A stretch of 64,000 nt of DNA from contig OZ023196.1 in NCBI GenBank assembly GCA_963995505.1, positions 9,855,106 to 9,919,105 of the forward strand, written 5' to 3'. The notes under the pieces are model-generated. The model had not been told where the DNA came from. It ran no database searches and worked only from the letters and a program-made list of their open reading frames with translations. Source of the DNA: Hypericum androsaemum. Lineage: Eukaryota; Streptophyta; Magnoliopsida; Malpighiales; Hypericaceae. How positions within the stretch are numbered: position 1 is the first letter of the stretch; every line of letters starts with the position of its first letter. Positions 46,876 to 60,426 of this stretch are shown here, piece after piece. The translations under genes and the position numbers were made by a program.

Positions 46876-49800
46876 TCATTTGCTGTGCCGAATGCGCCTT
46901 TTCAAATCCTCGTTCTCCTTTCTCGCGTGGTCAGCTCGAGATTGAAGTATGTCAATCATAGCTTGAGCACTCATCAGTTCAAGCCTCAATGTGTCCCTCT
47001 CAACAGAGATCTTCTGCATCTCCCCCTGCATGTCAGTAATAAATTTCATGCAGCTGGGAGGAATGGATGAATAAAGCCTGGTTGCATCATTTGCGGGTGG
47101 ACGAGTGCGCTCTTTTCCTTCGATGGGATCCATCAGATGAAATTCCATCAGTGCAGACACTGCAGTGGTGGTGGCTGAGTTTGTCGTCATCATCAGATCT
47201 GTTGTTACCGTTGTCGTACTAGATGAGGAAAGATCCTGATTTGTCCAAGCTGAATTCTCGGATGAATTTGAACCATTTGATCCTGCATCATTGTTGCTCC
47301 TACGTCTTTTGTACTGAAGCAGTGGAAAGGGAGCTTCTGTGTTCAGAACACACAGAGGATGAAAGTCATCAACTTTCTCGGCCTTGCATGCAGGTATAAC
47401 AGTTTGAGAAGCATTTCGAACATCATTCTCACCGGCTGAATCTTTGTTGATCGATCGAGAATCCTGAAAAATTCATCCATCTTTCAGAAATTCAAAATGG
47501 ATAATAAATAATGTCAAACAAAGACAATTGCATTTCACATTGTACAAAAGCATCTGATTGGTATCACTGTCTTGTCATAAAGAAGAGTGTAATAACACTG
47601 CTGAATTATCATTAGACAACCCTTAATTTGACATGTTAGGTTTAGTTACAACAAGATTAAACAGTTAATCCAACAACTCCATCAAAAGGGGGTCTCTGCA
47701 CAAGAAAGAAACTGAAAGAAAGTACTCAGAGTAACAGCACGTGAAACAGACCTGATCAACTTGATTTGTTTCGCCACAAGTATCATGAGCGACAACCACT
47801 TCATCAGCAGCATCTTCTCCCGGAACCAGAGCTGTCTGACCATCATCCCACTCCTCCTCGAGAAAGGGGGCATAGCGATTCCCATTTGGAGGTCCTATGT
47901 TATTCTTGTGGAAAACTCGGCAAAGGACAAATGTTTCGAGCTACATCCAAGCAAACACCAATTAAGTAGCAAATAAATGAGGTCTGAAACATCATATTCA
48001 GTTTAGACCTGCTTGGTTCACCACATAGCCCTGGAATTACATAGAGCTCAGTGTAGATATGCTTTTAAGCTGCTTGGATTGACTTTGACATACATAACCA
48101 ACGTGTAGTATCCTGGTTCACTAAGATCGCGGAATCAAGATTCAGCTGGGAACTAAAGAATCTTTTTGTCTGGGATGCAGAACAAGGAGTTTTATCCCAC
48201 TGACATTTTCAACCTCTCCTTTCCTTATGAAAGCAACACATTCGTAACCTTCATTTTACTTTTCATGAAAACTATATCAGGTTTGGAAACTACGAGATGA
48301 GCACTTGGTCAATATCTTAAAATAGATCTGGTGTAACAAAGTGAACAAAGGAAAAAAAAGATGAAAAGGAAAAACTATGACCATAAAAATCTTCATCGAC
48401 TTCAAAGACAAGAGCCGTCTTTATTTTCTGACAAGCATATTTGGTTCATTACAGGCAAGGCATATGATGAAAATACTGATATTTACCTTCCCAGACTCAT
48501 TGGACGAACAAAGCACGGAGCATTAATCATGCTATATTTAGATACAACAAATATGTAATCCTAATGAGAGTCTGCTGATTTGATGAACCAAGCAGGCCCT
48601 TAAGTTCACAGAACCTCGAAGATCAACATCGACAACAAAACTCAAAATTCAGCAAAGTTATGTTCAGGAACACAAATGCTGATAAACAGAGGGCAAAGAT
48701 GAACTAGTAGGAAAGAAGATTGCATGAAGCTTAGGCCCCAAAACGTCACAAGTAGAAGAACAAAACAAGAACGAAGTTCCTACATGACCTAATTGTTTCA
48801 TATATAGTATTTGGTTTCTTAAAACGGCGAGCCTTGGTGCAACGCTAGGTTGTTACTTTGATGACATGTTAATCACGTGTTCGAGACATGGAAACAGCAT
48901 CTTAGCAATAAATTAGGCAGAATGACTGTACTCTGAGTCAGAGTTGATAAAATCTAAGGGCTGGATTTTTAGTATTCACTTAACAACTACCTGTTTCTTC
49001 ATTTAAGGAAGATTCCGATACTCCGTTTTAAAAGAATGCGCCAGCTTACTCCTATCCCCACACTGAGTACATCCTTTATTTTTAAAATTGACATGTACAA
49101 AAGCAAACCATCTATCTCATACCGAGCAAAAAACCAAAGTGAAGGTTTTAAAAGAGAATAGGTGAAACTGATGTGTCTCTCAAAGAAGAAGACTTTCAAA
49201 GTCAATTTTCAGAAATCAGTGATCAAGCTGTGACAAAAGAGCAATCTTTCTTGTACTCATTTCACACTTGGAAAACTACCATGTGCTAGAATGTCATTAT
49301 TACTGCATGAGCAGAGGGAAATAGCACAGCTTTAAACTCCAATCCAATAATTGCCTCCACGTCACACCATACGTTACAACCGCAGCCCAATAGACCATTT
49401 ATAAACAGAAATCGTAACAACAACTCACCTGTGCTGACTTAATCCGCTCGTACTCCTCCTCGTGAAGCCGGTACTCATGCATAACCCAATTGGTACGCTG
49501 CCCACCCGGTGCACGGCCACTGTGGAAAACAAGGGTCTTCTTCATTGCAATGATCTGCGAGTCCCTCCTGACCTCTCTATCCTTTCCAGTGGCTTTCCAG
49601 TAACCCTTACCCGTCGCCCTGTTCATCCTAGCCCCATTGGTGTACTTCTTGTCGAGGGCGCTAAAAAAGTACCACTCTTGGTCCCTGCTCTTCAACCTCG
49701 ACTTCTCTGTAACACCATCCACAAATATCAACCCCATTAGACAAATGCAAGCAAAACCCGCATACAAATGCGCCCGACCGCCTCCTCTTCGCACAAGCGA

Positions 49801-50244
49801 AAGTTTCTCCCTCATCACACAACAATCTCATCACTCACCACGAAATTGAGCAAAACCCCAAATAATTTCAAATTATCAAAAAACAAAATGCGAAAAAAAT
49901 ATTTAAAAAAATAAATAACTTTTTCAACCTGCGAGCTCCCAGGGCTCCTTCTTGTAAATGTCGACCTCGGCTATGGCGTTGAACCGCACTGGCTTGGCCG
50001 TGACCTTCCGCTTCAGGTAATAGCTCACCAGCTCCTCGTCCGTCGGGTGGAAACGGAACCCCGGGGCCAGCGCCGTCCCCTCCTTCCTCTTCCCGTCCGG
50101 CGCCGGCGACGTCGTCGGAGCCGCCGCCGGAAGCGGCCTCGTCACTACGACCTCCGCCACGGTGACATCCTTGTTACTCGGCGGCTGGGGCGGCTGGCGC
50201 ATCCACGCTGGCAGGCTGGACTTGGGCGGCGGCGCGGGCCCCAT
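46876..50244 (-). CDS. NAC transcription factor, ANAC050/052-like
   Basis: Four exons join in frame to 456 residues: 50244-49929, 49706-49429, 47940-47752 and 47463-46876. A Pro/Ala-rich N-terminal extension of about 60 residues precedes the NAC domain ([115 protein letters not shown]). The wording of the last block and the C-terminal coiled coil (about [33 protein letters not shown]) match the ANAC050/052 group, which acts as transcriptional repressors with a histone demethylase in Arabidopsis. There is no membrane helix, unlike the other NAC gene here. Intron 2 is about 1.5 kb. Sites and frames are intact. Confidence 0.93.
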
Positions 50245-50290
50245 GAGGGTGGGTGGGTGGATTAAGTTAGGGTTTGGAGGGGGAAGGAAG

Positions 50291-50295
<5 letters not shown>

Positions 50296-50324
<29 letters not shown>
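50296..50324. repeat. (GA)n microsatellite in the NAC 5' region
   Basis: A pure GA run about 50-80 bp upstream of the NAC start codon reads as (CT)n on the coding strand, a common plant 5' UTR feature. A short GT run lies at about 50404-50417. Confidence 0.85.
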
Positions 50325-50325
<1 letters not shown>

Positions 50326-52350
50326 GAGATAAGGGTTTGTTTGGTTTGAAAGTTTTGATTTTTGCTTGATTGATTGATGTTGAAGAAACCGGGCCGGTGG
50401 GAGTGTGTGTGTGTGTGGGGGTACCTTCAATTGCAAGCAATTTGTTTTTTATTTTTCCTTCCAACCCTTGGGCTGTGTGTGGGGCAATTACTTGCGCTAC
50501 CCTCCCTCCTCCAATATTTGTCTTTTTCTGGGGAGACGTAATAATAACTTTTGTTTTTTTTATCAATTTTGTATTCGGTTTCTGATCGACTAATTTAGAT
50601 TTAAGTTTAATATAATTTTGAAATACGAGAAAATTTTCGAACAAATATTATAAGTTGGGTAGAAAAAATAATTGGCTCATGCGGGAGACCTAAAATTTTT
50701 TCCTCTGGGTCAACAATGAAGATACCTACATGTGTATTACAAGTCGAATAGAATGATTCGGATTTAGATAATAAGATGATTCGAATTTAGATAGTTTCTT
50801 ACTTTATTAATTTTTCAATTCATACGATTTAACTCCTAACTTCAAACGACACTATTAATTTTTGTGTTGCTATCTTTTGTATTGCGATTATTCCCATACC
50901 CGTCGTGCCCATGCTTAATCGGTTCTTGGCATACTTATTAATTTTTTTAAAGAAAATTTTATTAACGTAAAAGGACGCAATCTCTGTTGATTAGGAGATA
51001 AACTTTTCTATTTTGTGGATTTTTATTTGTAAATCTTTGTCTCCATGTTTAAACGCTTAAGAAATAACAAATTTATTTTAAAATTCTTAGATTTTAATGT
51101 TTAGTTAAATTATGGAAAACAGTTATCCTTTAAAAATATATGTATGGAAAGCTAATCAAGTGAATTATTATCTTAAGAATAAACACATGGAAAGCTATTA
51201 AAGTGGAATTTAGATATCTCATATATTTGGTATCTTGGTGAGAGATTATACTAGTTTACATATTTGATATTTTGGCGACAAATAATACCTTAATATCATT
51301 TTATGAACAACTAATAATTACATTGTTCGTGCCTCATCGGAGTCACCGGAATTTCTGCAACGGAATCAACCGCACTTGGGTGATGGACATCCTAAGACTA
51401 GGAGCATCAGTGCTCCTGGAGCTGGGTTGGAATATATTTTAATAATAATAAAAAATAACTAAAAGGAAAAGTGAGGTTGAATCGAGCGCAGGGAAGGCTG
51501 ACAGGTTCCTGACACGCGGCATCGGCCCCTTCGTATTTTTCAAATCTCTATAGAAAAAGTTCAATGTTAACATATTTTCATACACAAATCTAAAATTATC
51601 TCTTCTTTCACTACATAATCTCTTCTTTAATTTATTTCTAATTTTGTAGTCCAACTTTCGTAATCTTAATTTTGTTACTTTGTTAAAAAAAATTTCTTTA
51701 TTATAATAGCGAAATAATCATTGTCGTATATTTATTATAATTTATATAGAAAAAAATGATAGTAGATAATATGTGGATGAGAGAGAAATTAATTGTTTAA
51801 TGCGTGTTCTAGACTAGGGTGATGAGTTGCTGATGTGAGAGAAAAATATTTAATTGAATTAAATTAGATATAAATAAGAGAGAAATTAATTGTTTAGGGT
51901 GGATTGCTCACGCAGATATGCTAATATCCATGAATGGGGAGAAAGTAGTCGTGCATTGTTGGGGAAGCAAATACTTGTCCACCAAGGCAAGTAAATGGTA
52001 TGTGGGTCCCATTTTGTGGTTTTTAATACAAACGCGATGGACACAGTGGCCCTTAATTAAAGTGCTTCAAGCCGAAGGATTAAAGGGTATTCAATTATTG
52101 GGTCGACAAAGATTAAAGGGTTTGACTAAACTATGATATAATACTTATTATTTTAGAAAAAAGCTCGCTTTAATATGAATTTTTTTCACTAAATATTCTT
52201 TGGTTTTACTTTTTTGGGAAAAAAGTTTCCCAATTTGCATAATTAGTTAGAGATTTTCTAAAATTTTAACAATGGTTAATTTGTTTCCTGTGCATGATCA
52301 TGTCTTGTGACACTATTTTTCTCTCTTTGTTTGTGCTGACAAGAAAAGTG
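50325..52350. other. Intergenic, AT-rich; NAC promoter at left
   Basis: The first few hundred bases probably hold the NAC promoter. No gene or complete transposon was recognised beyond it. Confidence 0.5.
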
Positions 52351-53077
52351 TAGGGATGGCAGAAATACCCATATCTTGAGGGTCGGACTCTACCCTTACC
52401 CTACGGGTCTAGGGTATGTTGACTTTGACTGGGTCTAGGGTAGGGTATGTGTATGAGTCCATGTTTAGAGGTAGGGTCTAGGGTAGGGTATGAATCCATA
52501 GCTAGACCATGTGGGTCGGACCCTACCCTTACATTTTTACCCTATTTTAGATTCTACCCTAATTAGACTCTAGTTAGACCCTTGTTAGATCGTATTGATA
52601 ATATATATAATATACTTTACGGTTAACTTTAACATATTTATTATGTTATTCCGCAACTAGCTCAGAAGATGTCGTGAATGATGGATCACTAGAAGCTGAC
52701 ATGCTATATTTTTCTTTTGTTGAATTGTTTATGTACTTCAAACTCTAAAAAAAACTTTGGACTATTGAAATTAAATTGTAAAATTTGATGTTTCATCAAT
52801 TTTCTATTGAATATTGATGTGTAACGTAGTAGATGTCTTGAATTTATTTAAATTTTATATAAAAATTAAGTTTTGATTAAAAATTATCAAAATGCAGAAC
52901 GTTAAAGGGTCGGACCCTGCAAACCCTGTAGACCCTGGGTCTCCAGGAGGGTAGGGTATGAATCTAACATTAAAAAATTTGTAGGGTCGAGGGTAGGGTA
53001 TGGGTCCATCCAAAAAAACTAGGGTATGGGTAGGGTCCTATCAATACCCTACCCTACCCTACCCATTGCCATCCCTA
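52351..53077. mobile_element. hAT-type nonautonomous element, 727 bp
   Basis: Both ends read TAGGGATGGCA inward. Flanks GAAAAGTG (52343-52350) and TAAAAGTG (53078-53085) give an 8-bp duplication with one mismatch. The two arms are rich in 'tagggtagggta/taccctaccc' motifs that can pair. The core is AT-rich, with no transposase. Confidence 0.85.
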
Positions 53078-53085
53078 TAAAAGTG

Positions 53086-54001
53086 GAACCTCCCAAATTA
53101 TCCGGGAGTTCTACTGCTTCCTTAAACGAGAGTTCTGCTATCAGTTGGCGAGTTTGTACTACTAAAAAAAAGTGGCCGAATCTTGACCGAATTTTATTCT
53201 CACGTCATGTTAATCTCTCGTCAAAATTCAATAGATGCATGATTTTTTTCCACTGAAATTATATATCATTCACGGAATTTGATTTAAGTCTTATTCAAAA
53301 GGATTTGAATCTTGACCGCTTTAAAGTTTCTTAACATCTTTTTTTGGAAGTGGGTCATGTTGTTTTTTGGAATTGCTTGGGCCTTATACCCAATAGGCTA
53401 ATACGACCGCTCTTCGGCCTGCGGTAATAGGTAGTGATCATGAGTTGAATCTGATTCAAATTCGTCAAAATTTGACTTAGATTTGAACCAACTTATATGA
53501 ATTCGAATTTAAATTTAAATTTATTCTTGAACGAATCAAATTTAAATCCATATATCACAAGTTCATCAATTTATCTATTCTGTGAATTTTTGATTTGATA
53601 TAACGAATTATTTATTAAAAATAAAAAAGGACCAAATTTATAAAGAGGAGAAACGGGGAGAAAATTGAAATTTCCTCCCCCATCACTTATATTTTGCGTT
53701 AGGACCAAATTCTTCAATCCCACATCGGTTTGTGCGGACAAACACTCATCAAAAAGGCAAAAGGGACTTGCTGCTAAGATCTCATTTTGCATATTCCTAA
53801 TTTGTGGGGCCTGACAGGTCTGTAGCTTGCTACTGGGGTCCTCAACCATAAGAAATGAATTTGAATTCAATGGTTCATAAATCATATTTTTATTCATATT
53901 TATCATTCGACAAATTGAATACGAACTATTTTGATAATTTTAATTCAGAAATTGTAATTCAAATTTGACTCAATTGGATTCGTGGTCGTCCTTACATCTA
54001 A
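53086..54001. other. Intergenic with AT-rich inverted motifs
   Basis: About 53430-53990 has 'gaattcgaattt/aaatttgaatt' motifs like the hAT MITE at 7548 and may be a decayed relative. Clear ends and a duplication were not found. No gene was recognised. Confidence 0.45.
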
Positions 54002-54485
54002 TTTGTATTTTTTATATATGGGTATGGCTCAGGTCCTCAGTCTATAGCGTAATTATTGGTACGGTCCCTGCCATTTGAAAAATTATTTTTCCGTCCATGT
54101 TCATTAAAGAAATGGGTTGTCATGGGTTCCTGGCTGACGTCATCGATCATTTTTTATTATTTTTGTCATGTGAAATGACTTTTACACCATTGAACAAAAA
54201 AAATTGATCTCCTTTAACCTCAAGCAAAGAACACCCCAACCTAGAAATTCATCCCCAACCAAGAAGTTCATCCGTCATCAACCAGAAAAATGAATACAAA
54301 TTTTAACCGACCATACCCAGATATCAAAAATACCAAATTAGAAGCAAAATCATGATTTTCTAATGTTTCGAGATTAGAAAACCTAAGGCCTTACGATTTT
54401 CTAATTTGAAAAACCCAGAAATCCATGGGAAAGTGAAAGGTAGGGTTTTTACACCCCTCTTGCAATGAAGAGTAAGTAAGGGATT

Positions 54486-55222
54486 TGTTGGGTTTGAATG
54501 AATTTATTCAATGCAAGCCCAATAATGGAAAGGCCCAAAAGGAGATGGAAGGTTGCAATCCCACATTGATTAGAGGAAGGAGGATTTCCTTGTTTATAAG
54601 AAATTTCCCTCCTTGCCTATCAACTTGATTGGCTACCCAAAAGGCTGACCCACCGCTAGCTGCCTGCGAGGACGGTGCGAAGCACCGTCCGAGCACGAGC
54701 ACGAGCACGAGCACGCGCACGTGCGTGTGCGCATGGCGCATTGGACGCAGGTCGCAATGGGCGCTTTGTGGCGCACTTGGCACTTCGCACGTGCGCATCG
54801 TCCACGAGCCACCGAAGGGCCACGAGTGCAGCCAATTAGCCTGTTGGCCGAGCGGACGCGTCCCTTCGGGGTGGCTGCCTCCCTGCCTCCTCCAGCCTAT
54901 AAATAGGCGTGCCCTCCTTGCCATTTCCTCATCCCAGTAGCCCATACACCTCCTAGCATTGTTGTCTTCTCCTCTCCCCCCGTTCTTCATCTAGAAAAGA
55001 GTCCCGAAAGTTCTTGGTATATAAGGGTTCGCTCGAAAGTTTCGAGATACGTGTGCAACGGTCTTGGAAACGCCCTAAACAGTCGTTGTATCTTGGGGAC
55101 GATTGCCTCAGCCCGTACCGCACTGAAATATACGGGACAATCTCGTCTTATGGAGAAAGTGTCCAACACTTGCCTCGACTGAAGAAGATCCAAATCAAGT
55201 ACACCAACTCCGACAAACAACA
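54486..55222 (+). repeat. 5' LTR of copia element, 737 bp
   Basis: It starts TGTTGGGTTTG and ends GACAAACAACA. It carries a TATA box TATAAATA at 54898-54905 and a second TATATAA at 55018-55024. A short (GAGCAC)n run is at about 54692-54716. The TATAAATA block is missing from the 3' LTR and from the deleted copy at 38482. Confidence 0.93.
54898..55024 (+). promoter_or_regulatory. Candidate TATA boxes of the copia LTR promoter
   Basis: TATAAATA (54898-54905) in a GC-rich setting and TATATAA (55018-55024) are both suitable RNA polymerase II boxes. Only the second is shared with the 3' LTR and the other copy, so it is the better candidate for the family promoter. Confidence 0.5.
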
Positions 55223-55224
55223 AT

Positions 55225-55240
55225 CGTAAGACGAGATTGT
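55225..55240 (+). promoter_or_regulatory. PBS-position sequence complementary to the element's own LTR
   Basis: Two bases after the 5' LTR, where a tRNA primer-binding site is expected, the sequence is CGTAAGACGAGATTGT. It is not the TGGTATCAGAGC type. It is the reverse complement of LTR positions 55137-55152 except for one position that would form a G-U pair in RNA. The related copy has the same arrangement (38969-38984 with 38881-38896). It could form a hairpin with a loop of about 72 nt or act in self-priming; that function is inference. Confidence 0.55.
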
Positions 55241-55250
55241 GTACTTGAAG

Positions 55251-58200
55251 ATGGCATCGACAAGCTCAGCACCAGTGCCAGCAGTCCCGGGAACTGCCCA
55301 CGCCGAAAGGCCGGCCAAGTTCAACGGTACCGAGTTCAAGAGGTGGCAACAGAAGATGACGTTCTATCTGACCACGCTCAACCTAGTTCGATTCCTGAAA
55401 GAGGAAGCACCGAAGATAGCGAAAAACGAGGCGGATCAACAGAAGATCAACGCTCTCGATGCTTGGAGTCACAGCGACTTCCTATGCCAGAACTACATCC
55501 TGAATGGACTAGACGACACGCTCTACAACGTCTACACAGAAGCCAAGACCGCTAAGGAGCTGTGGAGTTCACTCGAGAAGAAGTACAAAACGGAGGATGC
55601 CGGGACGAAGAAATTCATCGTCGGACGATTCCTCGACTTCAAGATGGTGGACTCCAAGAAGGTCATTGACCAAGTGCAGGAGTTGCAGCTGATCCTTCAC
55701 GAGATCCAAGCCGAAGGGATGCAACTCAGCGAGTCCTTCCAAGTAGCTGCGATGATCGAGAAGCTCCCCCCGCTGTGGAAGGACTTCAAGAGCTACCTCA
55801 AGCACAAGAGGAAGGACATGGACCTAGAAGACCTGATAGTGAGACTAAGGATCGAGGAAGACAACCGAAAATCCGAAGTCAAGCAAGGCAAGGCCAACTC
55901 TGAGACCACCGTGCACCTCGCTGAGGGAAAAAGTGGCAAGAAGAGGAAGAAGTCCGAGGATAAGTAGAAGGAGCAAAAGCCCAAGAAGAAAAAGATCAAG
56001 GGCGACTGCTACAACTGCGGGAAACCCGGCCACATAGCTAAGGACTGTCGCCAGCCGAACAAAGACCAAGAAAAGGCTAACCTGGCTGAAGACTTATCCC
56101 AGATGGATCTGTCAGCTGTGGTGTTTGAAGCCAACCTGGTGGACAATCCGAGAGAGTGGTTCGTGGACACTGGAGCTACTCGCCACATCTGCTCGGACAA
56201 GGAGATGTTCTCGAACTATATCCCGATCACCGGCCGAAAGCTGTTCATGGGAAACTCCGCAACATCCAAGATCGTTGGTCTGGGAAAGGTGGTCCTGAAG
56301 CTGACCTCAGGAAAGGAGCTGACCCTCAAGGATGTGCTGCATATCCCGGACATCCGCAAGAACTTAGTCTCTGGCTCACTGTTAAGCAAAGCCGGTCTTA
56401 AGCTTGTATTTGAGGCTGATAAGTTTGTACTGACCAAAGCGGGTCAATTCATAGGAAAGGGTTATCTAGAAAGGGGGCTATTTAAGATGAATGTAATAAC
56501 TGTACATCGTACCTTTAACGGTGAAAATAAAGTTAATGCTTCTTCTTACTTGGCCGAGTGTTCTAATTTATGGCATGGTAGATTAGGACACGTAAATCTA
56601 AACTCGCTAAGAAAGTTAGTAAGTTTAAATTTATTACCGAATCTAGAGTTCAACCTATCCGATAAATGTGAAGTATGTGTGGAGGCTAAAATGACCAAAG
56701 CACCTTTCCATTCAGTGGAAAGAAGTACTACGCCTTTAGAATTAATTCATACGGACACTTGCGATATGAAACACGTGCAAACTAAAGGCGGGAAGAAATA
56801 CTTCATCACATTTATCGATGATTGTACGAGATACTGTTACGTATATCTCCTAAGGGGCAAAGACAAAGCTCTTGATGCCTTTAAGAGATATAAGAATGAG
56901 GTTGAAAATCAACTCAACGTGAAAATCAAAATGATCCGAAGTGATCGAGGAGGAGAATATGTAGCTCCGTTTGAGGAACTCTGTCAAGAACATGGCATTA
57001 TTCATCAGACGACTGCTCCATATTCACCTCAATCGAATGGCGTAGCTGAACGCAAAAATCGAACTCTTAAGGAGATGATGAACGCTATGTTGATTAGCTC
57101 GGGCTTACCCCAGAACATGTGGGGGGAAGCTGTGCTCTCAGCTGACCACATTCTAAACAAATTGCCACACAAGAAAAGGGATAAAACCCCATATGAACTA
57201 TGGAAAGGAAGGAAGCCTTCCTACGGTTACCTTAAAGTGTGGGGGTGCCTAGCAAAGGTCGAAGTACCTAAGCCTAAGCAGGTGCGAATAGGACCCAAGA
57301 CCATTGATTGCACCTTTATCGGATATGCACAAAATAGTAGTGCTTATCGATTCTTGGTGCATAAATCTGAAAAACCTGAGATAAACACGGGAATGGTCAT
57401 AGAATCAAGGAACGCAACATTTTTTGAAAATAGCTTTCCTAATAAAGAAAGAAAGGAAGCAAGTCCAAAGAAAAGGGCTCACGAGACTACGCAAGGGTCA
57501 AATCAGAAAGATGATGAACCTAGACGTAGTAAACGGACGAAGGTAACCAAACCTTTCGGTCCGGACTATCTAACCTATGCGTTAGAAGATGAACCCAGGA
57601 CAATCCAAGAGGCATTGTCCAGTCCAGATGCTCCTCTCTGGAAGGAAGCTATCAATAGTGAGATAGAATCCATTATGCAAAACCACACGTGGGAAATCGT
57701 GGATCTCCCACCGGGCTGCAAACCTTTGGGATGCAGGTGGATCCTAAAAAGGAAATACAAAGCTGATGGATCAATCGACAAGTACAAAGCTCGATTGGTA
57801 GCTAAGGAGTTCAAACAGAAGGAGGGATATGATTTCTTTGACACGTATTCACCGGTCACAAGAATCACATCGATTAGAGTACTCATAGCTGTTGCAGCTT
57901 TCTATAACCTCGAGATCCACCAAATGGATGTAAAAACAGCTTTCCTAAATGGAGAACTGGAAGAGGAGATATACATGGAGCAACCTGAAGGGTTTGTGGC
58001 TCCCGGTCAAGAGCATAAAGTGTGCCGACTAGTCAAGTCACTATACGGGCTAAAACAAGCGCCGAAACAGTGGCACGAGAAATTTGACAGAACAATGTTG
58101 TCAAATGGATTTAAGATCAATGAGTGCGATAAATGTGTTTACATTAAGGGCACACCTGAAGCTTACGTAATTGTATGTCTCTATGTAGATGACTTACTAA

Positions 58201-59132
58201 TTATGGGAAGCAATAAAGAGGTTATTGTGAAAACTAAGAACATGTTAAAGAACCACTTTGACATGAAAGATATGGGTCTGGCAGACGTCATACTAGGAAT
58301 AAAAATTTCTAGGAAAGCTGACAAAATTATCTTGACACAATCCCACTACGTGGAAAGCGTGCTCAAGAAGTTTGAAGCTTTCGACAAACCTCCGGTTAAG
58401 ACTCCAGTAGATTTAAATCTACACTTAGCCAAAAATCGAGGGGACTCAGTATCGCAACTGAAGTATGCGCAAATTATCGGGAGCTTCATGTATTTAACAA
58501 ACTACACTCGTCCCGATATTGCGTACTCAGTTAGTAAACTTAGTAGATTCACAAGTAATCCAGGAAAGGATTACTGGCTAGCTCTGGAAAAGGTTTTACG
58601 GTATTTAAAACATACCATAAACCATGGGATACATTATGCTAAATATCCAGCTGTATTAGAAGGATACAGTGACGCAAACTGGATATCAGACACTAAGGAC
58701 TCCAAATCTACGAGTGGATACGTATTCACCATAGGAGGAGGAGCTGTGTCTTGGAAGTCCTCTAAACAAACGTGCATAGCTCGATCCACCATGGAGTCGG
58801 AGTTTATAGCGCTAGATAAAGTTGGGGAAGAAGTTGAATGGCTCAGAAACTTCCTAGAGGATATTCCGTGCTGGAGTAAACCAGTGCCTCCCGTATTGAT
58901 ACATTGTGATAGCATGTCTGCAATCGGGAGAGCACAAAATACATTGTACAATGGAAAGTCTCGACATATCCGTCGGAGACACAATACCGTTAGACAGTTG
59001 ATCTCTAGTGGGGTGATCACCATTAACTATGTAAAGTCCAAGGACAACTTAGCTGATCCTTTTACAAAAGGAATCAATAGAGATCAAATGTACAATGTAG
59101 TAAGGGGAATGGGATTAAAATCCACACACTAA
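55251..59132 (+). pseudogene. Copia gag-pol polyprotein, one amber stop
   Basis: A single frame of 1293 codons is broken only by TAG at 55965-55967 (codon 239); the frame continues unchanged. Gag (from MASTSSAP, with [12 protein letters not shown]) occupies about the first 250 residues, then the CCHC knuckle [14 protein letters not shown] (253-266) and protease with [10 protein letters not shown] (catalytic Asp 306). The integrase zinc domain WHGRLGHVN starts at 441; its catalytic triad lies in [14 protein letters not shown] and VAERKNR. Reverse transcriptase has YVDD at 978-981. RNase H has YSDANW (Asp 1141) and ends with [15 protein letters not shown]. The stop lies before the knuckle, inside gag, and the other copy has Gln there, so it is most simply a nonsense mutation. 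All pol motifs look intact. Confidence 0.93.
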
Positions 59133-59675
59133 AGAACATTCATAGCAGTAACTCAACCATGATGAGTGGAGATCCCACAAACTTGGTTCAATGAGACAAC
59201 TAAGTTATGGAGGGTTCAGTGAACCACCTGGAACCTATCTCATTCTCAGAAGCTGCCCAGGTATTAACCTGCAGAGGTGTGGTAAGGTTAAGCATTACAC
59301 TTTTAATGATTCCTATACCTTGATTAAGGTGGAGTATGGCAGGATACTCCTGATAGGAGATCACCTATGTAAGTGTGAAGTGAGGCCGCTTCAAATGGGA
59401 AAAACACTTATGAATCCAAGATACGGTCCATGGCCGAAATGGACACAACGTGAGAACCTAAATATACTAGGGTTATTATTGTGTAAATGTTATTGTCTTA
59501 GTTTACGCAAAAAGCTGACGGTTCAAGACATCACGTTCACCGAGCAGCGAGTAAATCCGATAACATATTACTAGAGAAGGTTCAAAGCCGCAAGCTACCT
59601 GTCTCGATGCAATAATAACACGTCAGAACTTTCGATTAGAGTTTGCATGCATTAATCATCATTCATGTGGGAGAT
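59133..59675 (+). other. Copia 3' untranslated region and polypurine tract
   Basis: It lies between the pol stop and the 3' LTR. It shares 'tatggcaggatactc' wording with 3870-3890 of the old copia element, which shows the two are related. The last ten bases 'tgtgggagat' are the polypurine tract for second-strand priming. A short open frame (59191-59574) shows no domain. Confidence 0.75.
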
Positions 59676-60421
<746 letters not shown>

Positions 60422-60426
60422 GGATT

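Noticed and set aside
55965..55967. Programmed amber readthrough between gag and pol
   Set aside because: The stop lies before the gag zinc knuckle, and the related copy at 38482 has a Gln codon there; mutation is simpler.
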